Positions 1-8,036 of a stretch of DNA of 64,000 bases are shown here, piece by piece (within the stretch, counting starts at the first letter, position 1; every line of letters starts with the position of its first letter). The notes under the pieces are model-generated. The model was not told the origin of the DNA. It ran no database searches and was given only the letters and a program-made list of their open reading frames with translations. The position numbers were made by a program, and so were the translations under genes. Origin of the DNA: Streptomyces lasiicapitis (GTDB lineage Bacteria > Actinomycetota > Actinomycetes > Streptomycetales > Streptomycetaceae); assembly GCF_014646335.1 (NCBI RefSeq), contig NZ_BMNG01000007.1:1-64000 (forward strand), written 5' to 3'.

Positions 1-244
1 GCCCAGCACGGCACGACGGCGGGCGGCGAACGGGCAACGGCGGCGACAGGCAGCAGCAGGCCAAGGGCAGCAGAGGCGGAGGCAGACGGCATCCGGACAC
101 CGGCGAAGGGCCACAGCCCGGGCCACGGAGGCGGGCCGGACGGAGCAGGCGACAGAGACGGACGGCATCCGGACAGCAGACCAGACGACGCAAGCGACAG
201 GCGACAAGGCGGCCAAGCCGAAAGTGACCAAACACCCCACTCCC
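1..244. other. Low-complexity stretch with no gene called
   Basis: The sequence is purine-rich on the plus strand and built from short repeated words such as gacagg, ggcgac and gacggcatccggac (the last near 87 and 161). Plus frame 1 is open from base 1 to a stop near 319, but its translation is a Gly/Arg/Asp/Ala-rich low-complexity string with no domain. I call no gene. It may be an intergenic tail or the end of something outside the window. Confidence 0.4.
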
Positions 245-1744
245 TCACCCAGCACACCACAAGGCACGCGGAGCAACCCACGCACCGTAACGCTCCCGAA
301 CCGCCCGCAGGTAAGGGTTGAGCAGGCGCAGGCACTCGGACGGCTCGTTGTTCACGGCGTTGAGGATTTCCGGGAGCAGGGCGATGGGCTCGGCCATCCG
401 GGAGTAGACGTCCTCGGCGGTCCGCCGGTAATGCCCGCTGATGCTCTCGGGGGCGACGCAGTACGGCAGTCGGATGCCGAGCATGACCGCGTCGTCGTTC
501 TCGTGCACGATGAACTCGTCGATGGCCGCGGCCACGCTCGTCCTCTCGATGGGCGGCCGCTCCGGGACGAAGTGATCGAAGTACGGGTGGGCGACGGCAC
601 GTTCGAGGACCACATCGGCGAGGTGCGCGGCGATCACCGGCGAGCTGTGGAAGCCGTCGCGGTACGTGCCGGTCGCGAAGACCAGCCCCCGGCACGAAGG
701 GGCAGCGCCCAACAGGGGGAATCCGTCGAGCGTGACGGGGCGACGGCCGACCAGCCAACGGTGGATCCGGGAGTAGCCCAGCCTGTGGTCGAAGTCCTCG
801 CACGCCCTGCGCAGCAGGTTGAAGGACACACCGATGCTGGGCCCCGCGGAAGGGAGGAAGGAGGGGAGGTTCGTCCCTCCGATGTACTCGTGCCCAAGGT
901 CGTCCAACGGCACCAAGTGCAGCCCGCAGGCACCGGACTGATTGGGTGTCCGCACCACCTGGCCGAACCCGGGAACGCCGTGCCGCTGGGTCAGCACCCC
1001 CAGCCCGGTGCCGTGCAGCATCAGCGGCACCGCTCCCGGGGGAAGCTGCTCGATGAACCGCTGCGTGAGGCTGCCGGCCGCCACGACCACCGTCGGAGCT
1101 GACATCGTTTCGCCGCCGGCCAGACGGACTCCGTGCACGCGTCCGTCGGAGATGACCAACTGCTCCACCGTGCCGGGGATGACGTCGACTCCCCTCGTCG
1201 TCAGCGCTCTCTCCAGCAGGGCCAGGACTTCCCGCGCGTCGATCGACCCCTCACGGGGGAGGTGGAGTGCGCGTACAGGCCGCGAGTTCACCTCCGGGGC
1301 CATGCCTTTGATCTCCGCCGGGACCACTTCCTCGAACGGTTCGTCATAGGTGGCCAGCGCGGAACGGATGGCGTGGGAGTTACTGATCGTCGATTCGGCC
1401 GCTCCGGCCCCGAGAACGATGAAGGTGCCCTGCCTCATCGAACGCCGCGCCCGCGCCCCGTCCGCCGCGTCGCAGAGCTTGTCCAGCCAGGCGGGCCAGG
1501 CATCCAGGGCAGCCCGGGTGACAGCGAATTTCGCGATCGACGCCGGGTCGCCGAGCGTGGAGACCGTCGCTTCGCCGAAGCAGTTCAGCATGGCCCCGGC
1601 GGCCACAGACGCCGCTCCCTCCCGGGCCGGCGGGCCGATGACCGAGATCCGCAGGTCGGCCGCACGCTGGGACAGTTCGAAGGCGGTGGACAGGCCGATG
1701 ATGCCGTTGCCGACCACCACCACATCACACATGCCGCCGTCCAT
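245..1744 (-). CDS. FAD-dependent oxidoreductase, DAO (D-amino-acid/glycine oxidase) family
   Basis: About 499 residues from the ATG at 1744. Right at the N-terminus is the dinucleotide-binding fold VVVGNGIIGLSTAFELS (GxGxxG), then the DAO-type AASVAAGAMLN segment and a C-terminal flavin-contact segment (VFATGTYRDGFHSSP). Such enzymes oxidise amines or amino acids to imines in the cytoplasm with FAD. The reading frame is open 132 bases further upstream, but GGGGAGG just before 1744 and the position of the FAD motif favour this start; an ATG at 1732 is the alternative. About 100 residues follow the usual DAO end and are unassigned. The gene is divergent from a Fe(II)/2OG enzyme 212 bp away, so the two may act on one amino-acid substrate (inference). 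Confidence 0.8.
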   Translation of the reverse strand: MDGGMCDVVVVGNGIIGLSTAFELSQRAADLRISVIGPPAREGAASVAAGAMLNCFGEATVSTLGDPASIAKFAVTRAALDAWPAWLDKLCDAADGARARRSMRQGTFIVLGAGAAESTISNSHAIRSALATYDEPFEEVVPAEIKGMAPEVNSRPVRALHLPREGSIDAREVLALLERALTTRGVDVIPGTVEQLVISDGRVHGVRLAGGETMSAPTVVVAAGSLTQRFIEQLPPGAVPLMLHGTGLGVLTQRHGVPGFGQVVRTPNQSGACGLHLVPLDDLGHEYIGGTNLPSFLPSAGPSIGVSFNLLRRACEDFDHRLGYSRIHRWLVGRRPVTLDGFPLLGAAPSCRGLVFATGTYRDGFHSSPVIAAHLADVVLERAVAHPYFDHFVPERPPIERTSVAAAIDEFIVHENDDAVMLGIRLPYCVAPESISGHYRRTAEDVYSRMAEPIALLPEILNAVNNEPSECLRLLNPYLRAVRERYGAWVAPRALWCAG

Positions 1745-1956
1745 CGGGCCTCCCCACGGTGAGTGGAGAGGGACCCGCAGGGGCCTCTCCAGGGCGCAGT
1801 CGAGTGTCGGGACCGATGACGGGCCGACGCCAGCAGCATGCGACGAGCCGGAGGTCCCCGCACTTCGGATGGCCACCCGATCGGCCCAGCGACTGTCGGC
1901 CCCTCCGCCGTGCTCCTCACCATGCGAAAAGCCGCCACCACCCGTCTCATGGACGT

Positions 1957-2697
1957 ATGCGAGACTCCAGCACTCCTGTGCGCGAGACCGTTGAACACCA
2001 CCTGGTCTCGCACGGGTTCCGAGCCGCGATACCCGCTCTGCGCCAGAGCTACCAGCAGAACGACTTCGCCGAGATCCCCGCCTTCATGCCGGACGAAATC
2101 TTCCGCAGCACCCTGCAGGAACTCCAGGATCTCTTCGACGGACAGAGCCGACGCCGGGACACCAACATCGAGCAGAGCGGGTGCACACCCCGCAGGTTCA
2201 CCACCCTCGCACGCGACATCATCGCGAACGGCAGCAGCACCATCCCGGCGGTCTTCGAATCGTCCGCCCTCCGCGCGGCGCTCGAAGAGATCGTGGACGA
2301 GAAGGTCCTGCCGGTTCCATACGAGCCGGAGCAGTACATCGCCACACGGCTCCACGAGCCGGGCGATGTCCACGGCTGGCACTGGGACGACTACACATGG
2401 GCGCTGGTGTGGATCTTCAAAATGCCCGACGAGAACAACGGCGGCAGCCTGGAGTACGTCAAGGACGTGCCATGGGACCCCACAAACCCCCGCGTCAAGG
2501 AATACGTGACAGCCGGCCCGGTAACACGCAGGCACCCCAGCGCCGGCAGCGCCTACCTGCTCAAGGCGGGCACCACGCTGCACAGAGTCTCCCCACTGAC
2601 CTACGCGGCCGAGCGCATGATGGTCTGCTTCAGCTTCGCAAGCGTGACCGACCTGGAAAGCAAACACGACCACGAAAGCATCCAAGCCCTCTTCTGA
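1957..2697 (+). CDS. BesD/HalD-like Fe(II)/2-oxoglutarate enzyme, predicted hydroxylase
   Basis: 246 residues from the ATG at 1957, close to the roughly 250 residues of the BesD/HalD amino-acid halogenase family. The core HGWHWDDYTWALVWIF gives H142-W-D144; TTLHRVSP gives the distal H209, and R220 could bind 2-oxoglutarate. As I recall, BesD uses H137, G139 (an open site for chloride) and H204, so all three positions shift by five, but here the glycine is an aspartate. That rebuilds the full 2-His-1-carboxylate triad and predicts hydroxylation rather than halogenation of a free amino acid. The Shine-Dalgarno is weak (gga). The reading frame is open further upstream, but that part shows no homology and overlaps the divergent oxidase. 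Confidence 0.75.
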   Translation: MRDSSTPVRETVEHHLVSHGFRAAIPALRQSYQQNDFAEIPAFMPDEIFRSTLQELQDLFDGQSRRRDTNIEQSGCTPRRFTTLARDIIANGSSTIPAVFESSALRAALEEIVDEKVLPVPYEPEQYIATRLHEPGDVHGWHWDDYTWALVWIFKMPDENNGGSLEYVKDVPWDPTNPRVKEYVTAGPVTRRHPSAGSAYLLKAGTTLHRVSPLTYAAERMMVCFSFASVTDLESKHDHESIQALF

Positions 2698-3102
2698 ACC
2701 CCCACAACCACCACCCTCCGAGCCTCACGACCACCACCCTCCCGCAACCCTCGAGCCCAACTCCAGCAGATCTCCACCCACCCCGGACACACTCAAGAGC
2801 ACCAACACCGCACCACCACAGAGGCACTACGGCCACACCAGCCACACCGCAGCACAACCAACCGGAACACCGGACACCCCGGAACACCCGGCCACACCAC
2901 CCCCGCTGCCGCCTCACCACGTTTCCCCAGCCCCCACCGCAACCCGGCCAAAGGCCGGGGAAACCACCCCACCCCATACCGGGCACACCAGTGGCAACAA
3001 CCACTGCGTACGAAGCAACCAGCCGCAGTCGCGGCCCGGCCACCGCGCACATAACGTGACCCCAAAGAGGGGGGACCTCCGAGCGAGACGGGTGTCTTCC
3101 CC
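2698..3102. other. Intergenic, C/A-rich, no gene seen
   Basis: This 405-bp stretch is dominated by CCACC/ACACC words on the plus strand, and its open frames are low-complexity shadows. It holds the perfect hairpin CCCGGCC-AAA-GGCCGGG (2943-2959), a possible weak terminator with no T-run. The last 40 bp before 3103 presumably hold the hydrolase leader; there is no strong Shine-Dalgarno. Confidence 0.4.
2943..2959. terminator. Possible hairpin terminator
   Basis: A perfect 7-bp stem with a 3-nt loop lies about 245 bp after the 2OG enzyme gene. It lacks a T-tract, which is common in high-GC actinomycetes. Its function is uncertain. Confidence 0.3.
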
Positions 3103-3798
3103 ATGACAGACAAGCCGACGGTTGTCCTGGTGCACGGTTTCTGGGGCGGCGCAGCCCACTGGTCGAAGGTCATCGTCGAGCTGAACAAGCGGGGCTTCAC
3201 CTCACTGCACGCGGTGGAGAACCCGTTGACCTCGCTCGCCGACGACGCCGATCGCACCCGCACAATGGTCAGGCAAATCGAGGGTCCCGTCGTGCTCGTG
3301 GGGCACTCCTACGGCGGGGCGGTCATCACTGAGGCCGGCGACCTGCCGAACGTGGCTGCCCTCGTCTACGTCGCCGCGTTCGCTCCGGACGCCGGCGAGA
3401 GCCCGGGACAGATCACCCAGGAAAAGCCGCCCGCGGCCTTCGAAAACATCGCGCCCGACTCCGACGGCTACCTGTGGGTCAAGCAGGACAAGTTCCACGA
3501 GAGCTTCTGCCAGGATCTGCCCGCCGACGAAGCCCTGGTCATGGCTGTCACCCAGAAAGCTCCCCTCGGCTCGACGTTCGCCGACACCGTGACCGCACCC
3601 GCATGGCGCGCCAAGCCGACCTGGTTTCAGATCTCGACCGCCGACCGCATGATCCACCCCGACAACCAGCGACGCATGGCCCAGCGCATGAACCCCCGCG
3701 CAACCGTCGAACTCGACACCAGCCACGCCTCACTGGCCTCCCAGCCGACACCGGTCACCGACCTCATCACAGCAGCAGCAACCGACCTCACCGGCTGA
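3103..3798 (+). CDS. Alpha/beta hydrolase
   Basis: 231 residues. VVLVHGFWGG near the N-terminus forms the oxyanion-hole HG motif, GHSYGG (S69) is the nucleophile elbow, and the C-terminal DTSHASL supplies the likely catalytic His. There is no signal peptide, so it is cytoplasmic. It belongs to the small esterase/hydroxynitrile-lyase-like hydrolases common in Streptomyces, and its substrate cannot be told. The ATG at 3103 begins the conserved part directly. Neighbouring genes point elsewhere, so it is probably a single-gene unit. Confidence 0.8.
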   Translation: MTDKPTVVLVHGFWGGAAHWSKVIVELNKRGFTSLHAVENPLTSLADDADRTRTMVRQIEGPVVLVGHSYGGAVITEAGDLPNVAALVYVAAFAPDAGESPGQITQEKPPAAFENIAPDSDGYLWVKQDKFHESFCQDLPADEALVMAVTQKAPLGSTFADTVTAPAWRAKPTWFQISTADRMIHPDNQRRMAQRMNPRATVELDTSHASLASQPTPVTDLITAAATDLTG

Positions 3799-4041
3799 AC
3801 CCGCCGCCGGCCCCCAGCAACGGCCACAGCACCGATCCCACCGCTCGAGATCAGGCGCAGGCCCGCCTCCCGAAACAACCGCGAACGGCACGGCCTCTGA
3901 CATGCCGACGTGACCGTGACGGTGATCGACGGAAGGCGGCACCCTGGATCCGCCCCGCGGTTGACCCAGCTCGTTCACCCCAACATGGGTTCGTCACCGG
4001 CGAGTTGCCGCAATCCCCACTCCGTGTCGGCGGCTCAGCAC

Positions 4042-4602
4042 TCACGTAGGCTCGCACATCGAGTGCAACTGCGCGAACTCGTCGGCGAGTATGCCCATCA
4101 CGACGAGATCATGGTGTCGGCCTGCAAAGAACACGCGCTCGCGCAGACGCCCTTCCTCGGCGAAGCCGAGGCGACGATGCAGTGCCAGCGATGCCTCGTT
4201 GTGCGCGAAGATCCGCGCTTCACACTTGTGATATCGCCGCTCGGTGAACATGAACCCCAACAGCATCACCACCGCTTCAGCCGCGTAGCCCCTGCGCCGG
4301 TGCTCAGCGCCCATCGTGATGCCGTACTCGAACCACCCCGCATGTGGATCAGCGTGGCGCGAGCCGAGAGCCCCGACAATCTCCCCCGTGTCCACAGCTT
4401 CGACGGCCAACCCGAAGCAGTCGCCGTCGGGCTTCGCGACGGCCTGTTCCTTCGCCCAGGCCCGGAACCCCTCGGCGGAGCGAGGCGGGTGAAGCAGGTC
4501 CCCCAACCGCTCCTCGTCGACGGCAAAGCGCATGAACGCCGTCCAGTCGTCGGGCTCGATACCGCGCAGACGTACCCGTTTGCCAGTCCAGAACGAAGTC
4601 AT
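4042..4602 (-). CDS. GNAT N-acetyltransferase, RimJ/RimL type
   Basis: 186 residues, a typical length for the RimJ/RimL branch. Strand 1 begins RVRLRGIEPDDW, the acetyl-CoA pyrophosphate loop is HRRRGYAAEA, and the C-terminal NEASLALHRRLGFAEEGRLRE is the classic final GNAT segment. It transfers acetyl from acetyl-CoA to an unknown amine in the cytoplasm. It stands alone on the minus strand. Confidence 0.85.
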   Translation of the reverse strand: MTSFWTGKRVRLRGIEPDDWTAFMRFAVDEERLGDLLHPPRSAEGFRAWAKEQAVAKPDGDCFGLAVEAVDTGEIVGALGSRHADPHAGWFEYGITMGAEHRRRGYAAEAVVMLLGFMFTERRYHKCEARIFAHNEASLALHRRLGFAEEGRLRERVFFAGRHHDLVVMGILADEFAQLHSMCEPT

Positions 4603-4779
4603 CCCCTATTCGATCGTGCGGATGACGTGACGCGCAGGTCCTTCGGACCGCTCCTGCATGAAACTGCTGTACCGGGGCCTTCGACGGGGGCCAGGTCTCG
4701 CGAGACAGCACTTGCCCCGGGCCGTACCGACCGCGACCAGCATTCCCGCCCAGCGCCCGCGAACTGGGCCGCAACCGAG

Positions 4780-5436
4780 TCAAGACCGGACAGCGCCTCC
4801 ACCGGAGTTCGGCGCACCCCCACCGCCCGCTCTGCTGGTCGCCGCGGTACGCGCCCTCTGGGCCAGTGCCGCGCGCAGTGCGGGGGTGAGGACGTGGCGG
4901 GTCTCGGACGGGGTGAGGGACGCGGGGGTGGGGAGGGGGTTGAGGTAGCGGGTGTAGATGAGGCCGCCGAGGATCGTCACCGCGGCCGTGGCGCGGGCGG
5001 TCGCGTCCCGGCCGCCGAGGAATTCAACAAGCCGGGCCAGCAGCTCGCCTTCCAGGTATTCGCGGATCACCTCGGCGGCCTCCTGGCCCTGGGCGGTGAG
5101 CTGGAGGAAGTCGGCGTCCTCCCACAGGTCCGTCACCGCGTCGATCAGGCGGTCGGGGAGGGTGGCCGGGTCGCCACCGAGGACGTCGTCCCCCGCCAGC
5201 GCGTTGGCGCACTGGAACTGCATCACGTCCGCGAACAGGCCCTTCTTCGAACCGAAGTGGTACGCGATCAGCGCCGGGTCGACCCCGGCGGCCCCGGCCA
5301 CCGCGCGCAGGGTGGTGCCCCGGTAGCCGCGCTGCAGGAACAGCGTGCGGGCGGCCGAGACGATCGACTCTCGGGTCGGCGGGTTGCCGCGGGGGCGGCC
5401 TCGGGTGCGGGCGGGGGCAGGGGCGGAGTTATTCAT
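4780..5436 (-). CDS. TetR family transcriptional regulator
   Basis: 218 residues. The N-terminal helix-turn-helix (TRESIVSAARTLFLQRGY, then TTLRAVAGAAGVDPALIAYHFGSKKGLF) is textbook TetR; the rest is the ligand-binding domain. A Gly/Ala-rich tail of about 20 residues closes the protein. It is divergent from the NAD(P)H-binding oxidoreductase and PPOX genes with 76 bp between, so it probably represses both itself and that pair. Confidence 0.9.
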   Translation of the reverse strand: MNNSAPAPARTRGRPRGNPPTRESIVSAARTLFLQRGYRGTTLRAVAGAAGVDPALIAYHFGSKKGLFADVMQFQCANALAGDDVLGGDPATLPDRLIDAVTDLWEDADFLQLTAQGQEAAEVIREYLEGELLARLVEFLGGRDATARATAAVTILGGLIYTRYLNPLPTPASLTPSETRHVLTPALRAALAQRARTAATSRAGGGGAPNSGGGAVRS

Positions 5437-5512
5437 CAGCGTTGAGCCTGCGTTTCGTGATCGGCACAGTCAAGGGCGTTCCGGTAACCACACGAAGGGA
5501 TGATCCGACGCC

Positions 5513-6205
5513 ATGCGTATCGCAGTCTTCGGCGCCAATGGACCGACCGGCCGCCACCTCACCGACCAGGCCCTCGCCGCCGGTCACGAGGTCGTCGCCG
5601 TGACCCGCCGCCCCGGCTCCCTGCCTCCGCGGCCCGGCCTGACCGTGGCCGTCGCCGACGCCACCGACCCGGTGGCTGTCGACGCCGCGATCGAGGGCAC
5701 GGACGCCGTCCTCTCCGCATTGGGCGCGCGCTTCAGCAAGGAGACCATCACCACGTACTCGGCGAGCGCCACAACCATCACCGGGGCCATGGCCCGCCAC
5801 GGCATCAAGCGCCTGCTGGCCGTGAGCTCCAGCATCGCCGACCCGAACTGGCGCCCCACGGGCGCGCACTTCTTCAATCATGTGCTCGACCCGCTGGTGA
5901 ACCGACGCCTCGGCCGCACCCTCCACGAGGACATGCGCCGCATGGAGGCCGTGATCCGTCGGACGGACCTCGACTGGACCCTCGTTCGCCCCTCGGGCCT
6001 CTTCGAGCACCCCGTCGTCACCAACTACCACACCGCCGAGACCAGCGCTGACGGCGTCTTCACCGCCCGTGCCGACCTCGCCGCGAGCATGCTGCACGAG
6101 TGGGAGGAGCGACTGTACGTCCGTACGGCCATGGGTGTCATCACCACCGCCGTCAAGCCGAACATCGCCAAGCTGATCTGGAACGAGGGCGTGAAGAAGA
6201 AGTGA
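5513..6205 (+). CDS. NAD(P)H-binding (NmrA-like atypical SDR) oxidoreductase
   Basis: 230 residues starting MRIAVFGANGPTGRHL, whose GxxGxxG loop lies at residues 7-13, followed by the typical LLAVSSS strand and the TLVRPSGL segment of the NmrA/YwnB-type family. These proteins bind NAD(P) and act as reductases or redox sensors. It overlaps the next gene by 4 bp and is divergent from a TetR regulator, the classic self-regulated redox pair. Its substrate is unknown. Confidence 0.85.
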   Translation: MRIAVFGANGPTGRHLTDQALAAGHEVVAVTRRPGSLPPRPGLTVAVADATDPVAVDAAIEGTDAVLSALGARFSKETITTYSASATTITGAMARHGIKRLLAVSSSIADPNWRPTGAHFFNHVLDPLVNRRLGRTLHEDMRRMEAVIRRTDLDWTLVRPSGLFEHPVVTNYHTAETSADGVFTARADLAASMLHEWEERLYVRTAMGVITTAVKPNIAKLIWNEGVKKK

Positions 6206-6618
6206 GCCGGGCACCGACCGTCGAACTCCCGGCCACCACAAGGGCGTTTCTCACTCTCCCCCACACGGCCGCCCTCACCACGCTCCGTGCCGACGGCACC
6301 CCGCACGTCACCCCTGTCCGCTTCACTTTCGACGCGGCCGCCGGTCTGGTCCGGGTGACCACGCGGGCCGGAGCGCGCAAGGCCCGGAACGTGATGGCGG
6401 GCGGCCCGGCGGCCCGTGTCGCGCTCTGCCAGGCGGACGGCTTCCGCTGGGTCACCCTCGAGGGCCGGGCCGCCGTCACCGACGAACCCGCGCGGCTGGC
6501 CGAGGCGGTCCGCCGATACATCGACCGCTACCGCGCGGCCCCACCCGTCCCACGGGACTTGGTCGTCGTCGAGATCGCCGTCGACCGCGTACTGAGCCTG
6601 AACCTGAACCGGCCGTAG
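6202..6618 (+). CDS. PPOX class flavin/F420-binding protein
   Basis: 138 residues from the GTG at 6202, which overlaps the upstream stop (GTGA), so translation is probably coupled. The split-barrel fold is seen in TRAFLTLPHTAALTTLRADG, TPHVTPVRFTFD, TRAGARKARNVM and WVTLEGRAAVTD, the pattern of actinobacterial PPOX proteins that use FMN or F420. It probably reduces a small molecule in one pathway with the SDR-like protein upstream. The open frame continues upstream to 6100, but that part only shadows the previous gene. Confidence 0.8.
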   Translation: MSRAPTVELPATTRAFLTLPHTAALTTLRADGTPHVTPVRFTFDAAAGLVRVTTRAGARKARNVMAGGPAARVALCQADGFRWVTLEGRAAVTDEPARLAEAVRRYIDRYRAAPPVPRDLVVVEIAVDRVLSLNLNRP

Positions 6619-6819
6619 AGGAACCCGGCAACCCGTTTCAGCACCCTGAGGTTGCCCGCCCGGGTCCCCTTTCTCGTACGCATTTCATCCGGCGTCCGCA
6701 TTCAAGCCGCTGTGCAGAGAACGACAACTGCTGCGCACGCTCCGTCAAAGACTTCCTGCCGCACCGTACGGCACGCTCCTGAGCAGATACCGGAGAAGCT
6801 TTCAGAACGGCGGAGAAGC

Positions 6820-7842
6820 GTGGGGACGACGGAGCGCACGCAACAAGACGACATACTCTCGGCCCTCTTTCCCCGGGCCGGGGCCACGGAAGTCAGGAGG
6901 GCGGTGCGGGAGGGGCTTCGGCTCGTGGACATCGGTGAACCCGCAATCATTGAAGGAATTCGGGACTCCGCCCTCTTCGCCCACGACGCCCGTACTCTCG
7001 TGCGCGGTCATCCGCACGGCGTGCGGCTGCATCTGGCCCGCTCGCCGGGCCGGTACCGAGCCGACATCGTCGTCGACGGCCCGCAGGGAGGCGCCTTCTT
7101 CGACGACGGCGTGTCGGTGAACCTGGAGGAGTTCGACCGGGTGTGCCCGGCGGCCGACACCTTGCTCGACGCGCTGGCACACGCCTTGGGCGTACCGCGG
7201 CGGTTCTGCGGTTGCTCCGCCTTCGTCTCACCTCCGGGCAGTGGCCTGCCCCTGCACTTCGACGACAAGGACGTCGTGATCGTGCAGGTCAGCGGAGACA
7301 AGCGCTGGCGTCTCGCCGCCAACACCGGGCTGCGCTATCCGACGGCCAACTACGCGGCGGGCGGTCGCGTATCCACCGAGCTGGCGCGCTACTACCGCCC
7401 CGAGGCGCCCGGCGCCGGAGCGCCCGAGCAGTGCGACACCGTCGACCTGGGGCCGGGGGGCAGTCTGTTTCTGCCGCGCGGCCACTGGCACGGAACCGAG
7501 GCGCACCAGGACGCGGCGTCCGTCTCGCTCTCCTTCGGCATCGCAGCTCCGTCGTGGTCAACGGTCTTCCTGGAGCGGCTCAGGACGCGGCTCCTCACCG
7601 TCGACCACTGGCGGGCCCCGGCCGTCCGGCTGGACGGCGAAGGCGGGCGTTTTCTGCCCGCCGATCTCGTCCAGCACATGGACGGGGCGATCTCGGAACT
7701 GCTGTCCGGTCCATTCGGCCGGGCGCTTTCCGAGGAAATTCCCCAAGGCCGGACGACGTGTCCGGCTGACGTACCGTCACCGGCCCCGCAGCGGGGCCGG
7801 AGAATGGGAGAAGAAAATGTCGGAGAACATCATGACCGCTGA
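6820..7842 (+). CDS. JmjC/cupin_4-type Fe(II) oxygenase of the RiPP cluster
   Basis: 340 residues from the GTG at 6820 (GGAG four bases upstream); the frame is open back to 6652 without homology. LPLHFDDKDVVIVQVSGDKRW supplies the HxD iron ligands and PRGHWHGTEA the distal His, as in ribosomal-oxygenase/JmjC cupins that hydroxylate side chains using 2-oxoglutarate. Its last 26 bp overlap the precursor gene, so they are surely co-transcribed. It may hydroxylate the precursor or product, or be a self-resistance or ribosome modification; I cannot decide between these. Its last 25 or so residues, rich in Arg and Glu, look unconstrained. Confidence 0.75.
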   Translation: MGTTERTQQDDILSALFPRAGATEVRRAVREGLRLVDIGEPAIIEGIRDSALFAHDARTLVRGHPHGVRLHLARSPGRYRADIVVDGPQGGAFFDDGVSVNLEEFDRVCPAADTLLDALAHALGVPRRFCGCSAFVSPPGSGLPLHFDDKDVVIVQVSGDKRWRLAANTGLRYPTANYAAGGRVSTELARYYRPEAPGAGAPEQCDTVDLGPGGSLFLPRGHWHGTEAHQDAASVSLSFGIAAPSWSTVFLERLRTRLLTVDHWRAPAVRLDGEGGRFLPADLVQHMDGAISELLSGPFGRALSEEIPQGRTTCPADVPSPAPQRGRRMGEENVGEHHDR

Positions 7843-7942
7843 GATCGAGGAAGTCGACATCGAGGTCGGATTCATCATCGGCTCCTCCTGCTGCTCCCTC
7901 GAGATGGAAGAGGACGACCTGGACGTCGCCGCCGACGAGTGA
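7817..7942 (+). CDS. RiPP precursor peptide, YM-216391/curacozole class, core FIIGSSCC
   Basis: Too short for most gene callers. 41 residues: an acidic leader (1-18, ending EEVDIEVG), the core F19-I-I-G-S-S-C-C26, and an acidic follower (27-41, beginning SLEMEEDDL). The middle position of the core and its sequence match my memory of the YM-216391 precursor (FIVGSSSC). Ser/Ser/Cys/Cys would become oxazoles and thiazoles, and beta-hydroxylated Phe a phenyloxazole after head-to-tail closure. The start is ambiguous: ATG 7817 has GGGAG 6 nt upstream, and ATG 7832 has GGAG 6 nt upstream and gives 36 residues. It is followed within 95 bp by the YcaO gene. The boundaries of the core are inferred by analogy. 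Confidence 0.88.
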   Translation: MSENIMTAEIEEVDIEVGFIIGSSCCSLEMEEDDLDVAADE

Positions 7943-8036
7943 GGTGGCGGGCGCGGGCGCTGCCGCCCGAACGGCATGCCCGTAAGTCCTGAGCAATTGC
8001 ACAGCACCCCGCCGCACCCATGACAAGGAGTTCTTC

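Noticed and set aside
224..1102. Long plus-strand open frame of 292 codons
   Set aside because: It is antisense to the FAD oxidoreductase; Arg/Gly/Asp-rich composition without domain, the usual shadow in high-GC DNA.
7817..7942. Bottromycin-type precursor (follower with LEMEE)
   Set aside because: The follower is similar in flavour, but the bottromycin core (GPVVVFDC) is N-terminal, and this operon lacks its methyltransferases and second YcaO.
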